A DNA stretch of 42,540 nt from an uncultured Collinsella sp. (GCA_947642445.1 CANRSF010000018.1:1-42540); one strand, 5' to 3'; positions 1-8,377 are shown, numbered from the stretch's first letter. The notes: generated from the sequence alone by a model not told the origin. A program made the numbers and translations.

Positions 1-77
1 TGGTCGCGGGGGCAGGATTTGAACCTACGACCTCCGGGTTATGAGCCCGGCGAGCTACCAGACTGCTCCACCCCGCA
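1..77 (-). tRNA. Initiator tRNA-Met (CAU)
   Basis: The reverse strand folds as a full 77-nt cloverleaf that ends in an encoded CCA. The anticodon loop is CTCATAA (anticodon CAT). The anticodon stem carries the three consecutive G:C pairs (GGG/CCC) typical of initiator tRNA, and the T loop reads TTCAAAT. The first base is U opposite G72, so there is no Watson-Crick pair at position 1-72, another initiator trait. The start at 77 is set by the 7-bp acceptor stem. Confidence 0.93.
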
Positions 78-273
78 ATGTCTGGGCGCCTCATGTGCGC
101 AAGAAAGAATATTACGCGGGAGTTCGGTAAACGGCAAGGAAAATCTCGTAGAGCATAATTCCTTCATATTTAAACCCCTCAGCCCCTATCACCGTAAACG
201 AATCGCAGCCGAGCGCCGTCGACGGCACGTATACAATGGTGCGCGTCCTTTTATGCCAACACCGGGAGTAGAC

Positions 274-1122
274 ATGCTGCTCGCTATCGATATGGGAAAT
301 ACGCAGACGGCCATGGGCCTGTTTGACGGAGACGAGCTGGTGCAGTCGTGGCGTATGCCCACCGATCGCTCCTATACCGCCGACGAGATCCACGTGCGCC
401 TGATGGGTTTCTTTAAGATGTACGGCCTCTCGCTCGATGCGGTTGACGCGATCGCCTTTGCGGGCGTGGTGCCGCAGCTCTCGCGCGAGTGGCACGCCGT
501 GGCCGACCGCATTGCCGCAGACGCCATCGTCATCGGGCCGCAGACGGCCGCCGTGACCAAGCTGCGCGCGGCGCGCCCCCAGGCCGTGGGCGCCGACCGC
601 GTCGCCAACGCCGTTGCGGCCGAGACTTTCTACGGCGCGCCGGCGATCGTGGTGGACTTTGGCACCGCGACCAATATCGACGTCATCGATGAGGACGGTT
701 ATTACATTGGCGGGGCGATTGCGCCGGGCATCCGCATCTCCATGGACGCGCTTGCCGCCCGTGCCGCCAAGCTCGCCAGCGTTCCGCTTGAGGCACCCGA
801 GCACGCCATCGGCCGCGATACCGAGGAGTGCATCAAAGTCGGCGCCGTAACGGGCGCCGCCGCCATGGCCGAGGGCCTGGTCGCGCGCATGAAGCGCGAG
901 CTGGGGCGCGAGGACGCCACCGTTATCGCCACGGGCGGCCTCGCCAGCATCGTCGCCGATTCAACCGACGCCTTCGACGTGGTCGATGGACAGCTCACCA
1001 TCAAGGGTATCTGCGAGGTCTACCGCCGCATGCAGAAGCTGGGGGTAAAACAGGGACATAAGTCGAGCACGCCCGATGTCACAGCCCCGCAAACGTTCGC
1101 CAAGCCTATTCCTCAAAACTGA
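274..1122 (+). CDS. coaX: Type III pantothenate kinase
   Basis: It phosphorylates pantothenate, the first step of CoA synthesis, in the cytosol. The 282-aa protein opens with MLLAIDMGNT (phosphate-binding loop, D6 and N9). It has GADR at 106-109, DFGTAT at 128-133 and GGAIAPGI at 146-153, all family signatures of the ASKHA fold. I chose the ATG at 274 because GGGAGT lies just upstream and the family motif follows at once; the in-frame ATG at 253 would add MPTPGVD, and the frame stays open back into the tRNA. The protein is about 25 residues longer than usual, with a non-conserved tail rich in T, P and K. The stop codon lies inside a long palindrome (1105-1147). The gene converges on a biotin-ligase-like gene; coaX and birA are often linked in bacteria. 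Confidence 0.93.
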   Translation: MLLAIDMGNTQTAMGLFDGDELVQSWRMPTDRSYTADEIHVRLMGFFKMYGLSLDAVDAIAFAGVVPQLSREWHAVADRIAADAIVIGPQTAAVTKLRAARPQAVGADRVANAVAAETFYGAPAIVVDFGTATNIDVIDEDGYYIGGAIAPGIRISMDALAARAAKLASVPLEAPEHAIGRDTEECIKVGAVTGAAAMAEGLVARMKRELGREDATVIATGGLASIVADSTDAFDVVDGQLTIKGICEVYRRMQKLGVKQGHKSSTPDVTAPQTFAKPIPQN

Positions 1123-1147
1123 AAAATTTTCAATTTTGAGGAATAGG
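1105..1147. terminator. 43-bp near-perfect palindrome between coaX and the BirA-like gene
   Basis: Two 21-nt arms pair at 20 of 21 positions around a single central base. The left arm starts CCTATTCCTCAAAA and the right arm ends TTTTGAGGAATAGG. The coaX stop TGA (1120-1122) is inside the left arm. It lies between convergent genes, so a role in stopping transcription from both sides is plausible. It is AT-rich, however, and lacks the usual GC stem plus T-tract. Confidence 0.5.
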
Positions 1148-1245
1148 GCGCTGGCAACCCATTCACCAGATAGGCGAAACCCTCCCCGGCACAGGCCGAA
1201 GAGGGCTTCGTTGTCATCGTTATCTTTGAGCGCGGGCGCCTCGCG

Positions 1246-1947
1246 TTACAGTCCGCGAATCCGTACGGCCTCGGGCGGAAACTCCTGCTCGCCGGCATCG
1301 GTCTTGATGGTCGCGCGGCCCCAGATGTCCAGGCCCGCAAACACACCGACTGCGAGCGGCAAGCCGTTGGGCGACACCGCCGCGACCTGACGACCCAGCA
1401 GTGGCACCATGTCAAAGTACTCGCCCAGCACCGGAGCCAGCGGGCCGGCAGCGCCCTGCGGCGTGTTGGCGGCAACCGCCCAGGCGTCAACGCGGGTCAG
1501 CACAGCGGCGGCCAATGCCTCGATCAGCGCCTCATCTGCCATATCCACGCCAAGCTCACCCAGCGCCGCACGCTCAATATCAACCGTCACCGCGGCAAAC
1601 ATGCCCGCAGCACCGGCACCGCCGTTCACGGCAACACGCGCGAGCGACGCCTCAAACGCAGGCGCACCGCACACGATATCGCTCGGCCACTGGATACCCA
1701 CTTTACCGGCAAGGCCCAACCCCGGCGTCGAAGCCGTGCCCACGAGCGCGTCCATCATGCCCATCGCGGCCACAAACGGCAGGCCGTGGAAGGCATGCAT
1801 GTTCACATCGGGGCGCACAACCAGCGAAAACGTCAGCGAAGCATCGCCCACGCTCCACGCGCACCAGCCCGCGGACACGCCCTCGCGGCCCGCGTCACGC
1901 GCCGCGTCGAGCTCGGTACCGGCGACAACAGCATTCATCTCGATCAT
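1246..1947 (-). CDS. Divergent biotin-protein ligase-like (BirA fold) protein
   Basis: A 233-aa protein that resembles the catalytic and C-terminal domains of BirA/biotin ligase. It has a GLAGKVGIQWPSDIV stretch matching the family KWPND block and an ending, GRATIKTDAGEQEFPPEAVRIR, like the small C-terminal domain. The GRGRxGR biotinyl-AMP loop is not recognisable. The KLAGIL lysine block is replaced by sequence without a lysine, and KWPND reads QWPSD. Activity as a normal biotin ligase is therefore doubtful; it may bind a ligand or act on another substrate. Its ATG follows the folP-folK stop codon directly (TAGATG), which suggests translational coupling. The family call rests on partial motifs and gene context beside coaX. 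Confidence 0.6.
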   Translation of the reverse strand: MIEMNAVVAGTELDAARDAGREGVSAGWCAWSVGDASLTFSLVVRPDVNMHAFHGLPFVAAMGMMDALVGTASTPGLGLAGKVGIQWPSDIVCGAPAFEASLARVAVNGGAGAAGMFAAVTVDIERAALGELGVDMADEALIEALAAAVLTRVDAWAVAANTPQGAAGPLAPVLGEYFDMVPLLGRQVAAVSPNGLPLAVGVFAGLDIWGRATIKTDAGEQEFPPEAVRIRGL

Positions 1948-3678
1948 CTACATACGCCCCAATTCGCCCACGATATGGCCCACGCGATCCTCGGGTTCCT
2001 TGACCTCGACACCGTTATAGCGGAAGAACCGCGCCGGGTCGTGCATCAGGTCCTCGAGCGGCACCAGCACAAAGTCACGCTCGCCGATCAGCGGATGCGG
2101 CAGGCGCAGCTTTTTGCCGCCGTGGGTCTCGCCGTCCATCCACAGCAGGTCCAAGTCGATGGTGCGCGGACCGTTGGCCTTGGCCTTTTTGGAGCGGTCG
2201 CGACCCAGCTCGGCCTCGATCTTCATGAGCTCGTCGAGCAGCACCAACGGCGCCAGCTCGGTCTTAATCTCGATGACGGCGTTGGCAAACGCGTCCTGGC
2301 GCGTCTCGTAGGCCGGCTCGCTCTCGTAGATCTTGGAGGAGTTGGACACGCAGGTGAGTGGAATCTCGGCGATCATGTCGCGTGCGGCGCGGATGTTGTC
2401 ACAGCGATGCCCCAGGTTGGAGCCCACGGCCACAAACGCGCGGCGCGGCTGCGGCTTGGCAACCGCCCAGTAGCCGTTCAGGAACTGCGCAAAGCCCGCG
2501 GCGTCGTGCACGCGCACGATGTTGGCACCGGCCTGGATGGCGCCCAGGCACACGCCAAACGTAGCGGCATCGCGCTCGGCGGCCTCGGTCACGCCCGAGA
2601 CGGCGCCCACAAAGCGCTTGCGCGATACGGCGCACATGAGCGGATAGCCCAGTGACGCCATCTTGGCAGTCTCGCGCTGGATGACGATGTCCTCGTTGGC
2701 CGTCTTGCCAAAGCCCGGACCGGGATCGATGCAGATGCGGTCGCGCGACACGCCGGCGTGGATGAGCGCGCGGGCCTGGTCGGACAGAAAGCCCATGACG
2801 CGGCGCATGATGGGCGCCGAATCGGGCAGGGTGAAGCGGCGGAGCTGCGAGGTGGGCACGTAGGCCTCCTCGCGGCGGGCGCTGCGGCGCATCATGGCCG
2901 CCAGGTGATCATTGGGCTCCGGAGCGGCCTCGGTGGCCTCGGGCGCGGGCGCGACGGTCTCGGCAGCAGCAGCCTGCTCGGCGGCCGGCGTCTCCTGCTC
3001 GCTTGCAGGCTCGGTCGCGGGCTCAGGTTCGCCAAACGGCAACGAGGGCTGCACCACGCCGCCCGGAAGCTTGGCCTCCGGCTTAGGCTCGCCCAGCAAC
3101 TTGCCGCGACGGCGACGGGCCGGCTTCTCGGCCTCGCGCGCGGCCTCGGCAGCCGCTTCGCGTGCCTTCTCGGCAACAAACGCCGCTGCCGAGGTATCGA
3201 GCTGCACCGTTGCGTGCGTGCGCGCGGGCGCGGCGACCTCGCCGGCATGCATCACGATGACGCCGCAGGTGCTCGTCTTAACAAACTCGACCATCTTGGG
3301 GTCGGTGAAGCCGGTCACGTCGTTGACGATCGAGGCGCCGCAGCGCACGGCCGCCTTGGCAACCGCCACATGACGCGTGTCAATCGAGACGATGGCGCCC
3401 TCTTTGGCCAGCGCGCGCACCACGGGCAGCACGCGGCGCGCTTCCTCATCGGGATTGACCGGGGTAAAGCCGGGGCGCGTGGACTCACCGCCCACGTCGA
3501 TGATGTCGGCGCCGGCGTCGAGCATCGCCAGGCCGTACTCGATCGCGGCATCCGGGTCGAAGTGCTCCCCGCCATCGCTAAACGAATCGGGCGTCACGTT
3601 GAGGACGCCCATGATGCGCGGGCGGTCAAAGCTGAGCTCATACTTTCCGCACCGCCATGTCTTGCTGTCGTTCGCCAT
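1948..3678 (-). CDS. folP-folK: Fused dihydropteroate synthase - HPPK, with large insert
   Basis: This 576-aa bifunctional folate enzyme joins DHPS (condenses pABA with the pterin pyrophosphate) and HPPK (makes that pyrophosphate). DHPS motifs: MGVLNVTPDSFSDGG at 23-37, DVGGESTRPG at 61-70, SIDTR at 98-102, IVNDVTGF at 117-124 and DPGPGFGKT at 318-326. HPPK starts near 413 (AFVAVGSNLGHR) and carries ESEPAYETRQDAFANAV, ELGRDR and GPRTIDLDLL (503-512). Between IVMH (141-144) and the helix near 295 there are about 140 extra residues rich in Ala, Glu and Pro, including AREAAAEAAREAE and an acidic proline-rich run. The start at 3678 has AGGAGG about six bases upstream (3685-3690); the ATG at 3684 is too close to it. 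Gene order is sirtuin, this gene, BirA-like, all on one strand. Confidence 0.93.
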   Translation of the reverse strand: MANDSKTWRCGKYELSFDRPRIMGVLNVTPDSFSDGGEHFDPDAAIEYGLAMLDAGADIIDVGGESTRPGFTPVNPDEEARRVLPVVRALAKEGAIVSIDTRHVAVAKAAVRCGASIVNDVTGFTDPKMVEFVKTSTCGVIVMHAGEVAAPARTHATVQLDTSAAAFVAEKAREAAAEAAREAEKPARRRRGKLLGEPKPEAKLPGGVVQPSLPFGEPEPATEPASEQETPAAEQAAAAETVAPAPEATEAAPEPNDHLAAMMRRSARREEAYVPTSQLRRFTLPDSAPIMRRVMGFLSDQARALIHAGVSRDRICIDPGPGFGKTANEDIVIQRETAKMASLGYPLMCAVSRKRFVGAVSGVTEAAERDAATFGVCLGAIQAGANIVRVHDAAGFAQFLNGYWAVAKPQPRRAFVAVGSNLGHRCDNIRAARDMIAEIPLTCVSNSSKIYESEPAYETRQDAFANAVIEIKTELAPLVLLDELMKIEAELGRDRSKKAKANGPRTIDLDLLWMDGETHGGKKLRLPHPLIGERDFVLVPLEDLMHDPARFFRYNGVEVKEPEDRVGHIVGELGRM

Positions 3679-3773
3679 GAACATCCTCCTAAAATGCCCA
3701 CGCCGCCGAGCTTGGGGAGCTGGCGGCGGGGTCGCTTTGCACTCAGTCTTTCTATTGTATCCGCGCACGCGGG

Positions 3774-4526
3774 CTAGAACGCAAACGCGGCCGCGATGTC
3801 GCAAGAAATCAGCAGGTCGGCATTTGCATCCTGATCGGTAGGCGCCAAATTGCAAATGGCCAGCGTATCGCCGGTAAAGTAACGCGTAAGGCCCGCCGCC
3901 GGATACACCACGAGCGAGGTCCCACCCACAATGAGGGCATCGGCCGCGGCGATGGCGGCAACGGCACCGGTCAACACATGCTCGTCGAGCGGCTCTTCGT
4001 AGAGCACCACATCGGGCTTGATGCGACCACCGCACGCAGGGCACACGGGCACGCCCGCGGCGTCCTCGTGCTCGCGCGAGCAAATCCACTCGGCGCTATA
4101 GACCGCGCCGCACGACTGGCAAATGTTGCGATGGACCGATCCGTGCAGCTCGAACACGCGCTGCGAGCCCGCCATCTGATGCAAGCCGTCGATGTTTTGC
4201 GTCACCACGGCATCAAGCTTGCCGGCGCGCTCCAGCTCGGCCAGCTTGGTGTGACAGCGGTTGGGCTTAGCGTTAAGCGCGATCATCTTGGTGCGGTAGA
4301 AGTCGAAGAACTCGGCCGGATGCGCCTCGTAAAAGCTATGCGACAGCATGGTCTCGGGCGGATAGGCAAACTGCTGGTGATACAGGCCGTCCACGCTGCG
4401 GAAATCGGGGATGCCACTTGCCGTGGAAACACCAGCGCCGCCAAAGAAGATCACGCGCTTGTGGGTGTCAAACAGATCCGCCAGCGCGGCGGACGCCTGC
4501 CTGGGGTCCGATATTGCCTGCGTCAT
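3774..4526 (-). CDS. cobB: NAD-dependent protein deacylase (sirtuin, Sir2/CobB)
   Basis: It removes acyl groups from lysines using NAD+. The 250-aa protein has the NAD-binding GAGVSTASGIPDFRS (30-44), TQNIDGLH (109-116), the catalytic His at 128 in ELHGS, and GTSLVVYPAAG near the C-terminus. A zinc-binding set is visible: C136-x2-C139 and C162-x2-C165, with an extra Cys at 149. The start at 4526 is preceded by GGAGGACT at good spacing; an upstream extension to 4577 would lack this. It is divergent from xthA and lies about 95 bp upstream of folP-folK on the same strand. Confidence 0.93.
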   Translation of the reverse strand: MTQAISDPRQASAALADLFDTHKRVIFFGGAGVSTASGIPDFRSVDGLYHQQFAYPPETMLSHSFYEAHPAEFFDFYRTKMIALNAKPNRCHTKLAELERAGKLDAVVTQNIDGLHQMAGSQRVFELHGSVHRNICQSCGAVYSAEWICSREHEDAAGVPVCPACGGRIKPDVVLYEEPLDEHVLTGAVAAIAAADALIVGGTSLVVYPAAGLTRYFTGDTLAICNLAPTDQDANADLLISCDIAAAFAF

Positions 4527-4661
4527 ATGAGTCCTCCGTCCTTGTTGATCGGGCGGCGTCGGGCGATGTCCCAGCATGCGACCTTTAAGTCAGCATGCGC
4601 GGAGCCCACCCCGCCCCTGTTGCGCTAATCTTAAGCCTGCCAACCCCGTAGAAAGGACACC

Positions 4662-5480
4662 ATGCCTCAGACTTACACTTTCGCCTCGTGGAACGTCAAC
4701 GGCCTGCGCGCCGTGCTCAAAAAGGACCCAAGCTTTATCCAGATCGCGCAAGAACTCGACGTCGATATCCTGGCGCTGCAAGAGACCAAGTTGCAAGAAG
4801 GCCAGGTCGATATTGACCTGCCCGGCTATCACCAAACCTGGAGCTACGCCGAGCGTAAAGGCTATTCGGGCACTGCGGTCTTTAGCCGCCAGGAACCGCT
4901 GCGCGTGCTGCACGCCGACGCGCTGTTACCCTACGCCGGCGAGGGCGAGGCGGCCGCACTCGTCACCCAAGCCGTAACCGAGGGCCGCGTCTGCGCGCTG
5001 GAGTTCGACAAGTTCTGGTTTGTGGATGTCTACACTCCCAACGCGCAAAACGAACTCGCCCGCATCGACGTGCGCATGGCTTGGGACGATGCCTATCGCG
5101 GCTTTTTGAGCGCGCTTGAACGCGAGACCGGCAAGCCCGTCGTAACTTGCGGCGACTTTAACGTGGCGCATGAGGAGATCGACCTTAAGAACCCCAAGTC
5201 CAACCGCGGCAACGCTGGCTTTTCGGACGAGGAGCGCGGCAAGTTCACCGAGCTGCTCAACGCCGGGTTTACCGATACCTGGCGCGCGGCAAATCCGGAC
5301 GTCGAGGGCGTCTACAGCTGGTGGAGCTACCGCTTTAATGCCCGCAAGAACAACGCCGGTTGGCGCATCGACTACTTCCTGGTAAGCGACGCAATCGCCG
5401 GCAACGTGCGCGACACGGGCATCCGCGGCGACATCTTTGGCAGCGACCACTGCCCCGTCACCCTCACGCTAGAGCTCTAG
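4662..5480 (+). CDS. xthA: Exodeoxyribonuclease III
   Basis: AP endonuclease and 3'-5' exonuclease of base excision repair. The 272-aa length fits the family (E. coli 268). Visible motifs are SWNVNGLRA (metal-binding N11), LALQETKLQ (catalytic Glu 41), GDFNVAHEEIDL, RIDYFLVS and the terminal GSDHCPVTL with the catalytic Asp-His. AGAAAGGACACC precedes the ATG. It is transcribed alone, divergent from the sirtuin gene, and ends in the repeat-rich gap before the ECF operon. Confidence 0.96.
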   Translation: MPQTYTFASWNVNGLRAVLKKDPSFIQIAQELDVDILALQETKLQEGQVDIDLPGYHQTWSYAERKGYSGTAVFSRQEPLRVLHADALLPYAGEGEAAALVTQAVTEGRVCALEFDKFWFVDVYTPNAQNELARIDVRMAWDDAYRGFLSALERETGKPVVTCGDFNVAHEEIDLKNPKSNRGNAGFSDEERGKFTELLNAGFTDTWRAANPDVEGVYSWWSYRFNARKNNAGWRIDYFLVSDAIAGNVRDTGIRGDIFGSDHCPVTLTLEL

Positions 5481-6015
5481 CCCCAACTGATCTCCTGGGG
5501 ACGGAGGAAAAGGAATCATTTTCACTTCGCGAGATCATCCACGCAGCTCGCTTGCCACGAAACTGGCCCATCTACTACGTTTAAGCCACTACCCTCAACC
5601 ACAGCGAACAACGCAAAAAGAAAACCGCAGGTAGAAAGCCTGCGGTTTTTCATAAAACACGGTTGTGGTTGGGGGTGTCGGGCCAAACGTAGTAGATAGA
5701 CCGATTTCGTGGCGGGCGGGTCCAGCTGATTCCCTGGGAACGCCTGGAGGCGAAAGGAAACGGATCAATTTGGCTCTCCGAGGGCCACGATGCCCGTCGT
5801 ATCAGCCGGCTATTTCAAAACTATGCCGGTTTACGGGACTGAATCGCGAACCCCCAACCATACGCAATTCCGAAATAATAAAACCGCAGGTAAACGGCTT
5901 GCTCTATTTCAAAAATAGCCGGCATGGTCTGCTTGTGCCAATCTGGCCCCGTAAACCGGCAAAGTTTTAAAATGGCACTTCGGCAGTATTGATTCCCGCC
6001 CCGGCGCAACCAGCC
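5481..6015. repeat. Convergent intergenic region with nested inverted repeats
   Basis: No gene was seen here. The region holds two imperfect palindromic structures. In the first, 51-nt arms at 5554-5604 and 5663-5713 match at about 39 positions, including a 13-nt perfect core (AAACGTAGTAGAT), and enclose the terminator at 5621-5650. In the second, arms at 5805-5837 and 5948-5976 share TGCCGGTTTACGGG, with another GCCGGCTATTT-type copy between them. Outside the first structure, CTGATCTCCTGGGGACGGAGG (5487 on) and CTGATTCCCTGGGAACGCC (5731 on) are related direct copies. Confidence 0.7.
5621..5650 (+). terminator. Rho-independent terminator after xthA
   Basis: A 10-bp perfect stem AAAACCGCAG/CTGCGGTTTT with a 9-nt loop, ending in a T5 run. 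It lies 140 bp after the xthA stop and is symmetric enough to work on both strands. Confidence 0.8.
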
Positions 6016-6729
6016 CTACAGTCCGTACTTCACGACGACTCGGTTGATGCGACGGCACCAAGGCCTGTACAAGGCGACCAAAAACACGCAGGTCGCAAGG
6101 CCGTGCGCGATATCGAACGGTACGGCGGTGGCAAGACGCGCCATGGCACCCGCCCACGTGAGCGGTTGAACAAAACCGATAATGTCGTAGGCGTTGATCA
6201 CAACGCCGTACAGCAAACCCGAAGCAAAGCCGTAGGTCAGCAGCGCCGGCATACGCACGGTGCCATCGGCGCGATCAAAAGCGCCGGCATGCGCCAGCGC
6301 ACCGCCAACGTATCCCACGAGCCCCCAGGCATACATCTGCCACGGCGTCCACATGCCCTGCCCAAAAAAGAAATTGCTGGTCAGCGCTGCCAACGCGCCG
6401 ACCATAAAACCATTGCGACGGCCAAGTGTCGCACCCGCGATAATGGCGATAGCGCTCACGGGCTTAAAATCGGGAATGGGCCCAAACAGGATGCGCCCCG
6501 CCGCGGCCAGCGCCGCCAGCACCAGCGTGGGCATGATCTGGCGCAGGCCCGGTCGCGACGCCTCGTAGCCTGCAAAGAACAGCGCAAGCACCAGCGCCAC
6601 CACGACAAGCATGGCGAGCGCCGCCTGCTCAACGCCCGCCAGCAACGCCGCAGCCATCACCGCAGGAACCGCCAGCAACAGCGGGATTTCCAGTTTTGCG
6701 AGTAGGCGCACGATGCGATAATCCGCCAT
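6016..6729 (-). CDS. ECF transporter S component (CbrT-like)
   Basis: Substrate-binding membrane subunit of an energy-coupling-factor importer. The 237-aa protein is almost entirely hydrophobic, with about six membrane segments, for example LLLAVPAVMAAALLAGV and ALAMLVVVALVLALFFAG. The block FFFGQGMWTPWQMYAWGLVG is typical of S components annotated as CbrT-like. The ATG at 6729 sits 4 bp after the ATPase stop, so it is the last gene of ecfT-ecfA-ecfS. Cobalamin or another vitamin/cofactor is a reasonable substrate guess, but the specificity cannot be read from the sequence. Confidence 0.82.
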   Translation of the reverse strand: MADYRIVRLLAKLEIPLLLAVPAVMAAALLAGVEQAALAMLVVVALVLALFFAGYEASRPGLRQIMPTLVLAALAAAGRILFGPIPDFKPVSAIAIIAGATLGRRNGFMVGALAALTSNFFFGQGMWTPWQMYAWGLVGYVGGALAHAGAFDRADGTVRMPALLTYGFASGLLYGVVINAYDIIGFVQPLTWAGAMARLATAVPFDIAHGLATCVFLVALYRPWCRRINRVVVKYGL

Positions 6730-6733
6730 CCCA

Positions 6734-8377
6734 TCACGCCCTATAAAACACGTTGTCGGCAAAGAAGTCGGCCGGCGGCTCCATGCAGGCAATCTCACCG
6801 TCAAACATCATGGCAATGTCATCGGCTACCTGCTCGGCAAAGTCCAAATCGTGCGTGGCAATGATGACGGTGCCGCCAGCCTTCGCATGGTCACGCAGGG
6901 CGCGGGCGATGATGCGGCGGCTGAACAGGTCTAGACCCTTGGTGGGCTCATCGAGCAATAGCAGTTCGGGGCCGATTAGCAGCAGTTTTGCCAATGCAAG
7001 CAGTTGACGCTGCCCGCCCGAAAGATCGTAGGGGTGGCGCGTCTCCAGGCCGTCCAATCCCAGTTGCGCCGCACGCTCCCGCGCCAAGTTCTCGTCATAT
7101 CCGCAGGTCGAGGCCCATTCCATCAGCTCGTCGCGCACCGTCTCGGCAACCAGCAGGGCCTTGGGGTTCTGCGGCAGCAGCGCAGCCGAGGCCGCCCCGC
7201 GCACCATGCGGCCGCGCTGCAGCTTGGCGGTCTTCGCCAGCACCGAGAGCATCGTCGACTTACCGCATCCGTTGCCGCCCACGATCGCATGCACCGCACC
7301 GGCCGAAAACGCCACGTCGAGCCCGCGCAGCACCCAGCCGCCCGCGCGATCGTAGCGAAACCAGCTCCCTGCCAGGGTGGTAGCCGACCCGCCGTGCATT
7401 TTTTGGAGTATTCTGCTCCCATCCGTGCGCGGGAAGGCTTCCGAGCCGTTCTCGAGCGACGTTTGCGCCACAAATTCGGACGATTTGTCCAATTCCGAAC
7501 TTTTTTTCGCGCTCGATACGTCCCCGGGCGGCTCCAGAGAGCCCAAATTGTCCTCACGCCTGCTGAATACTCCGTTTTTTGCACATCGGACGGCACCCCA
7601 CCCCAACATGTCGTCGGAAAACAACGATTCTCGGCGTCCCAAAGAAGCCATATCCGCCACCTCGCGCACGCGACCGTCCTCAATCCGGTACGCACACGTC
7701 GCATACTCGAGCATTGGGCGCGGTTGATGCGTAGCCACAACAACCGTGCAGCCCAACTCACGGTTCACGCGAAACAGCGCGTGCAGAAAATTCTTCTCGG
7801 CAACGGGATCGAGCTGAGACGTGGGCTCGTCGAGTAGCAGCACACGCGGACGCAGCGCCAGGACGGCGGCAAGCGACAGCAGCTGCTTGCGGCCGCCCGA
7901 AAGCGTATCGGTATCGCGATGAAGCCAGTCCTCCAGACCAAAGAAATAGCTGGTCTCAGCTACGCGACGGCGCATCTCATCACGTGCTAGCCCCAAGTTT
8001 TCCAGGCCAAACGCCATCTCGTGCCACACGGTTTCGCACACGATCTGGTTCTCGGGATCCTGGAACACATAGCCCACGCGCTCCGCCGATGCCCGCACGT
8101 CCATGTCGGCAACGTTCTCGCCCAGCACGCGCGCATCACCAGTGCGCTCGCCCGCCGGCGCGATCTCGGGCTTGAGCAGCGACAGTAGCGTCGACTTGCC
8201 CGAACCGGTACCGCCAACAAGCAGCGCAAATGCACCTTGGGGAACACGCCAATCAAGCCCCTCGAGCACCGGTGCCCCGGCCCCGGGATAGGCAAAACTA
8301 AGGCCCTGCACCTCAATCGCCGGAATATCCGGGCCGCACGCCGCGCCCGACACCGGGCCCCTATCCAACCGAGACAT
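6734..8377 (-). CDS. ecfA: Fused two-domain ECF transporter ATPase (EcfA-EcfA')
   Basis: Both energizing ATPases of an ECF importer lie in one 547-aa chain. Domain 1 (about 20-250): Walker A GGTGSGKST 55-63, Q-loop FQDPENQI 105-112, signature LSGGRKQ 159-165, LLDEPTS 181-187. Domain 2 (about 332-547): GGNGCGKST, LSGGQRQ, LLLDEPTKGLD, and a switch His in IATHD. The linker (about 265-328) is Ser/Glu/Lys-rich, and its DNA is bounded by an inverted repeat (7394-7584), so it looks like an inserted repeat. The start codon overlaps the ecfT stop (TGATG). The neighbours are the T component upstream and the S component downstream. Confidence 0.94.
   Translation of the reverse strand: MSRLDRGPVSGAACGPDIPAIEVQGLSFAYPGAGAPVLEGLDWRVPQGAFALLVGGTGSGKSTLLSLLKPEIAPAGERTGDARVLGENVADMDVRASAERVGYVFQDPENQIVCETVWHEMAFGLENLGLARDEMRRRVAETSYFFGLEDWLHRDTDTLSGGRKQLLSLAAVLALRPRVLLLDEPTSQLDPVAEKNFLHALFRVNRELGCTVVVATHQPRPMLEYATCAYRIEDGRVREVADMASLGRRESLFSDDMLGWGAVRCAKNGVFSRREDNLGSLEPPGDVSSAKKSSELDKSSEFVAQTSLENGSEAFPRTDGSRILQKMHGGSATTLAGSWFRYDRAGGWVLRGLDVAFSAGAVHAIVGGNGCGKSTMLSVLAKTAKLQRGRMVRGAASAALLPQNPKALLVAETVRDELMEWASTCGYDENLARERAAQLGLDGLETRHPYDLSGGQRQLLALAKLLLIGPELLLLDEPTKGLDLFSRRIIARALRDHAKAGGTVIIATHDLDFAEQVADDIAMMFDGEIACMEPPADFFADNVFYRA
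7394..7584. repeat. 191-bp element with inverted ends inside ecfA linker
   Basis: The ends are GTGCATTTTTTGGAGTATTC (left) and, reverse-complemented, GTGCAAAAAACGGAGTATTC (right). The outer GTGCA and the inner GGAGTATTC match exactly, and only the six bases between them differ. Inside is a second palindrome around TTCGGACGATTTGTCC with AATTCCGAA following, then a T7 run. This looks like intergenic repeat DNA that is read in frame between the two ABC domains. Confidence 0.55.

Noticed and set aside
19..273. N-terminal extension of coaX running back into the tRNA
   Set aside because: The frame is open by chance; conserved CoaX sequence and the ribosome site begin at 274.
3679..4089. Upstream extension of folP-folK overlapping the sirtuin gene
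   Set aside because: It is an arginine/cysteine-rich shadow of the sirtuin gene; a strong AGGAGG fixes the start at 3678.
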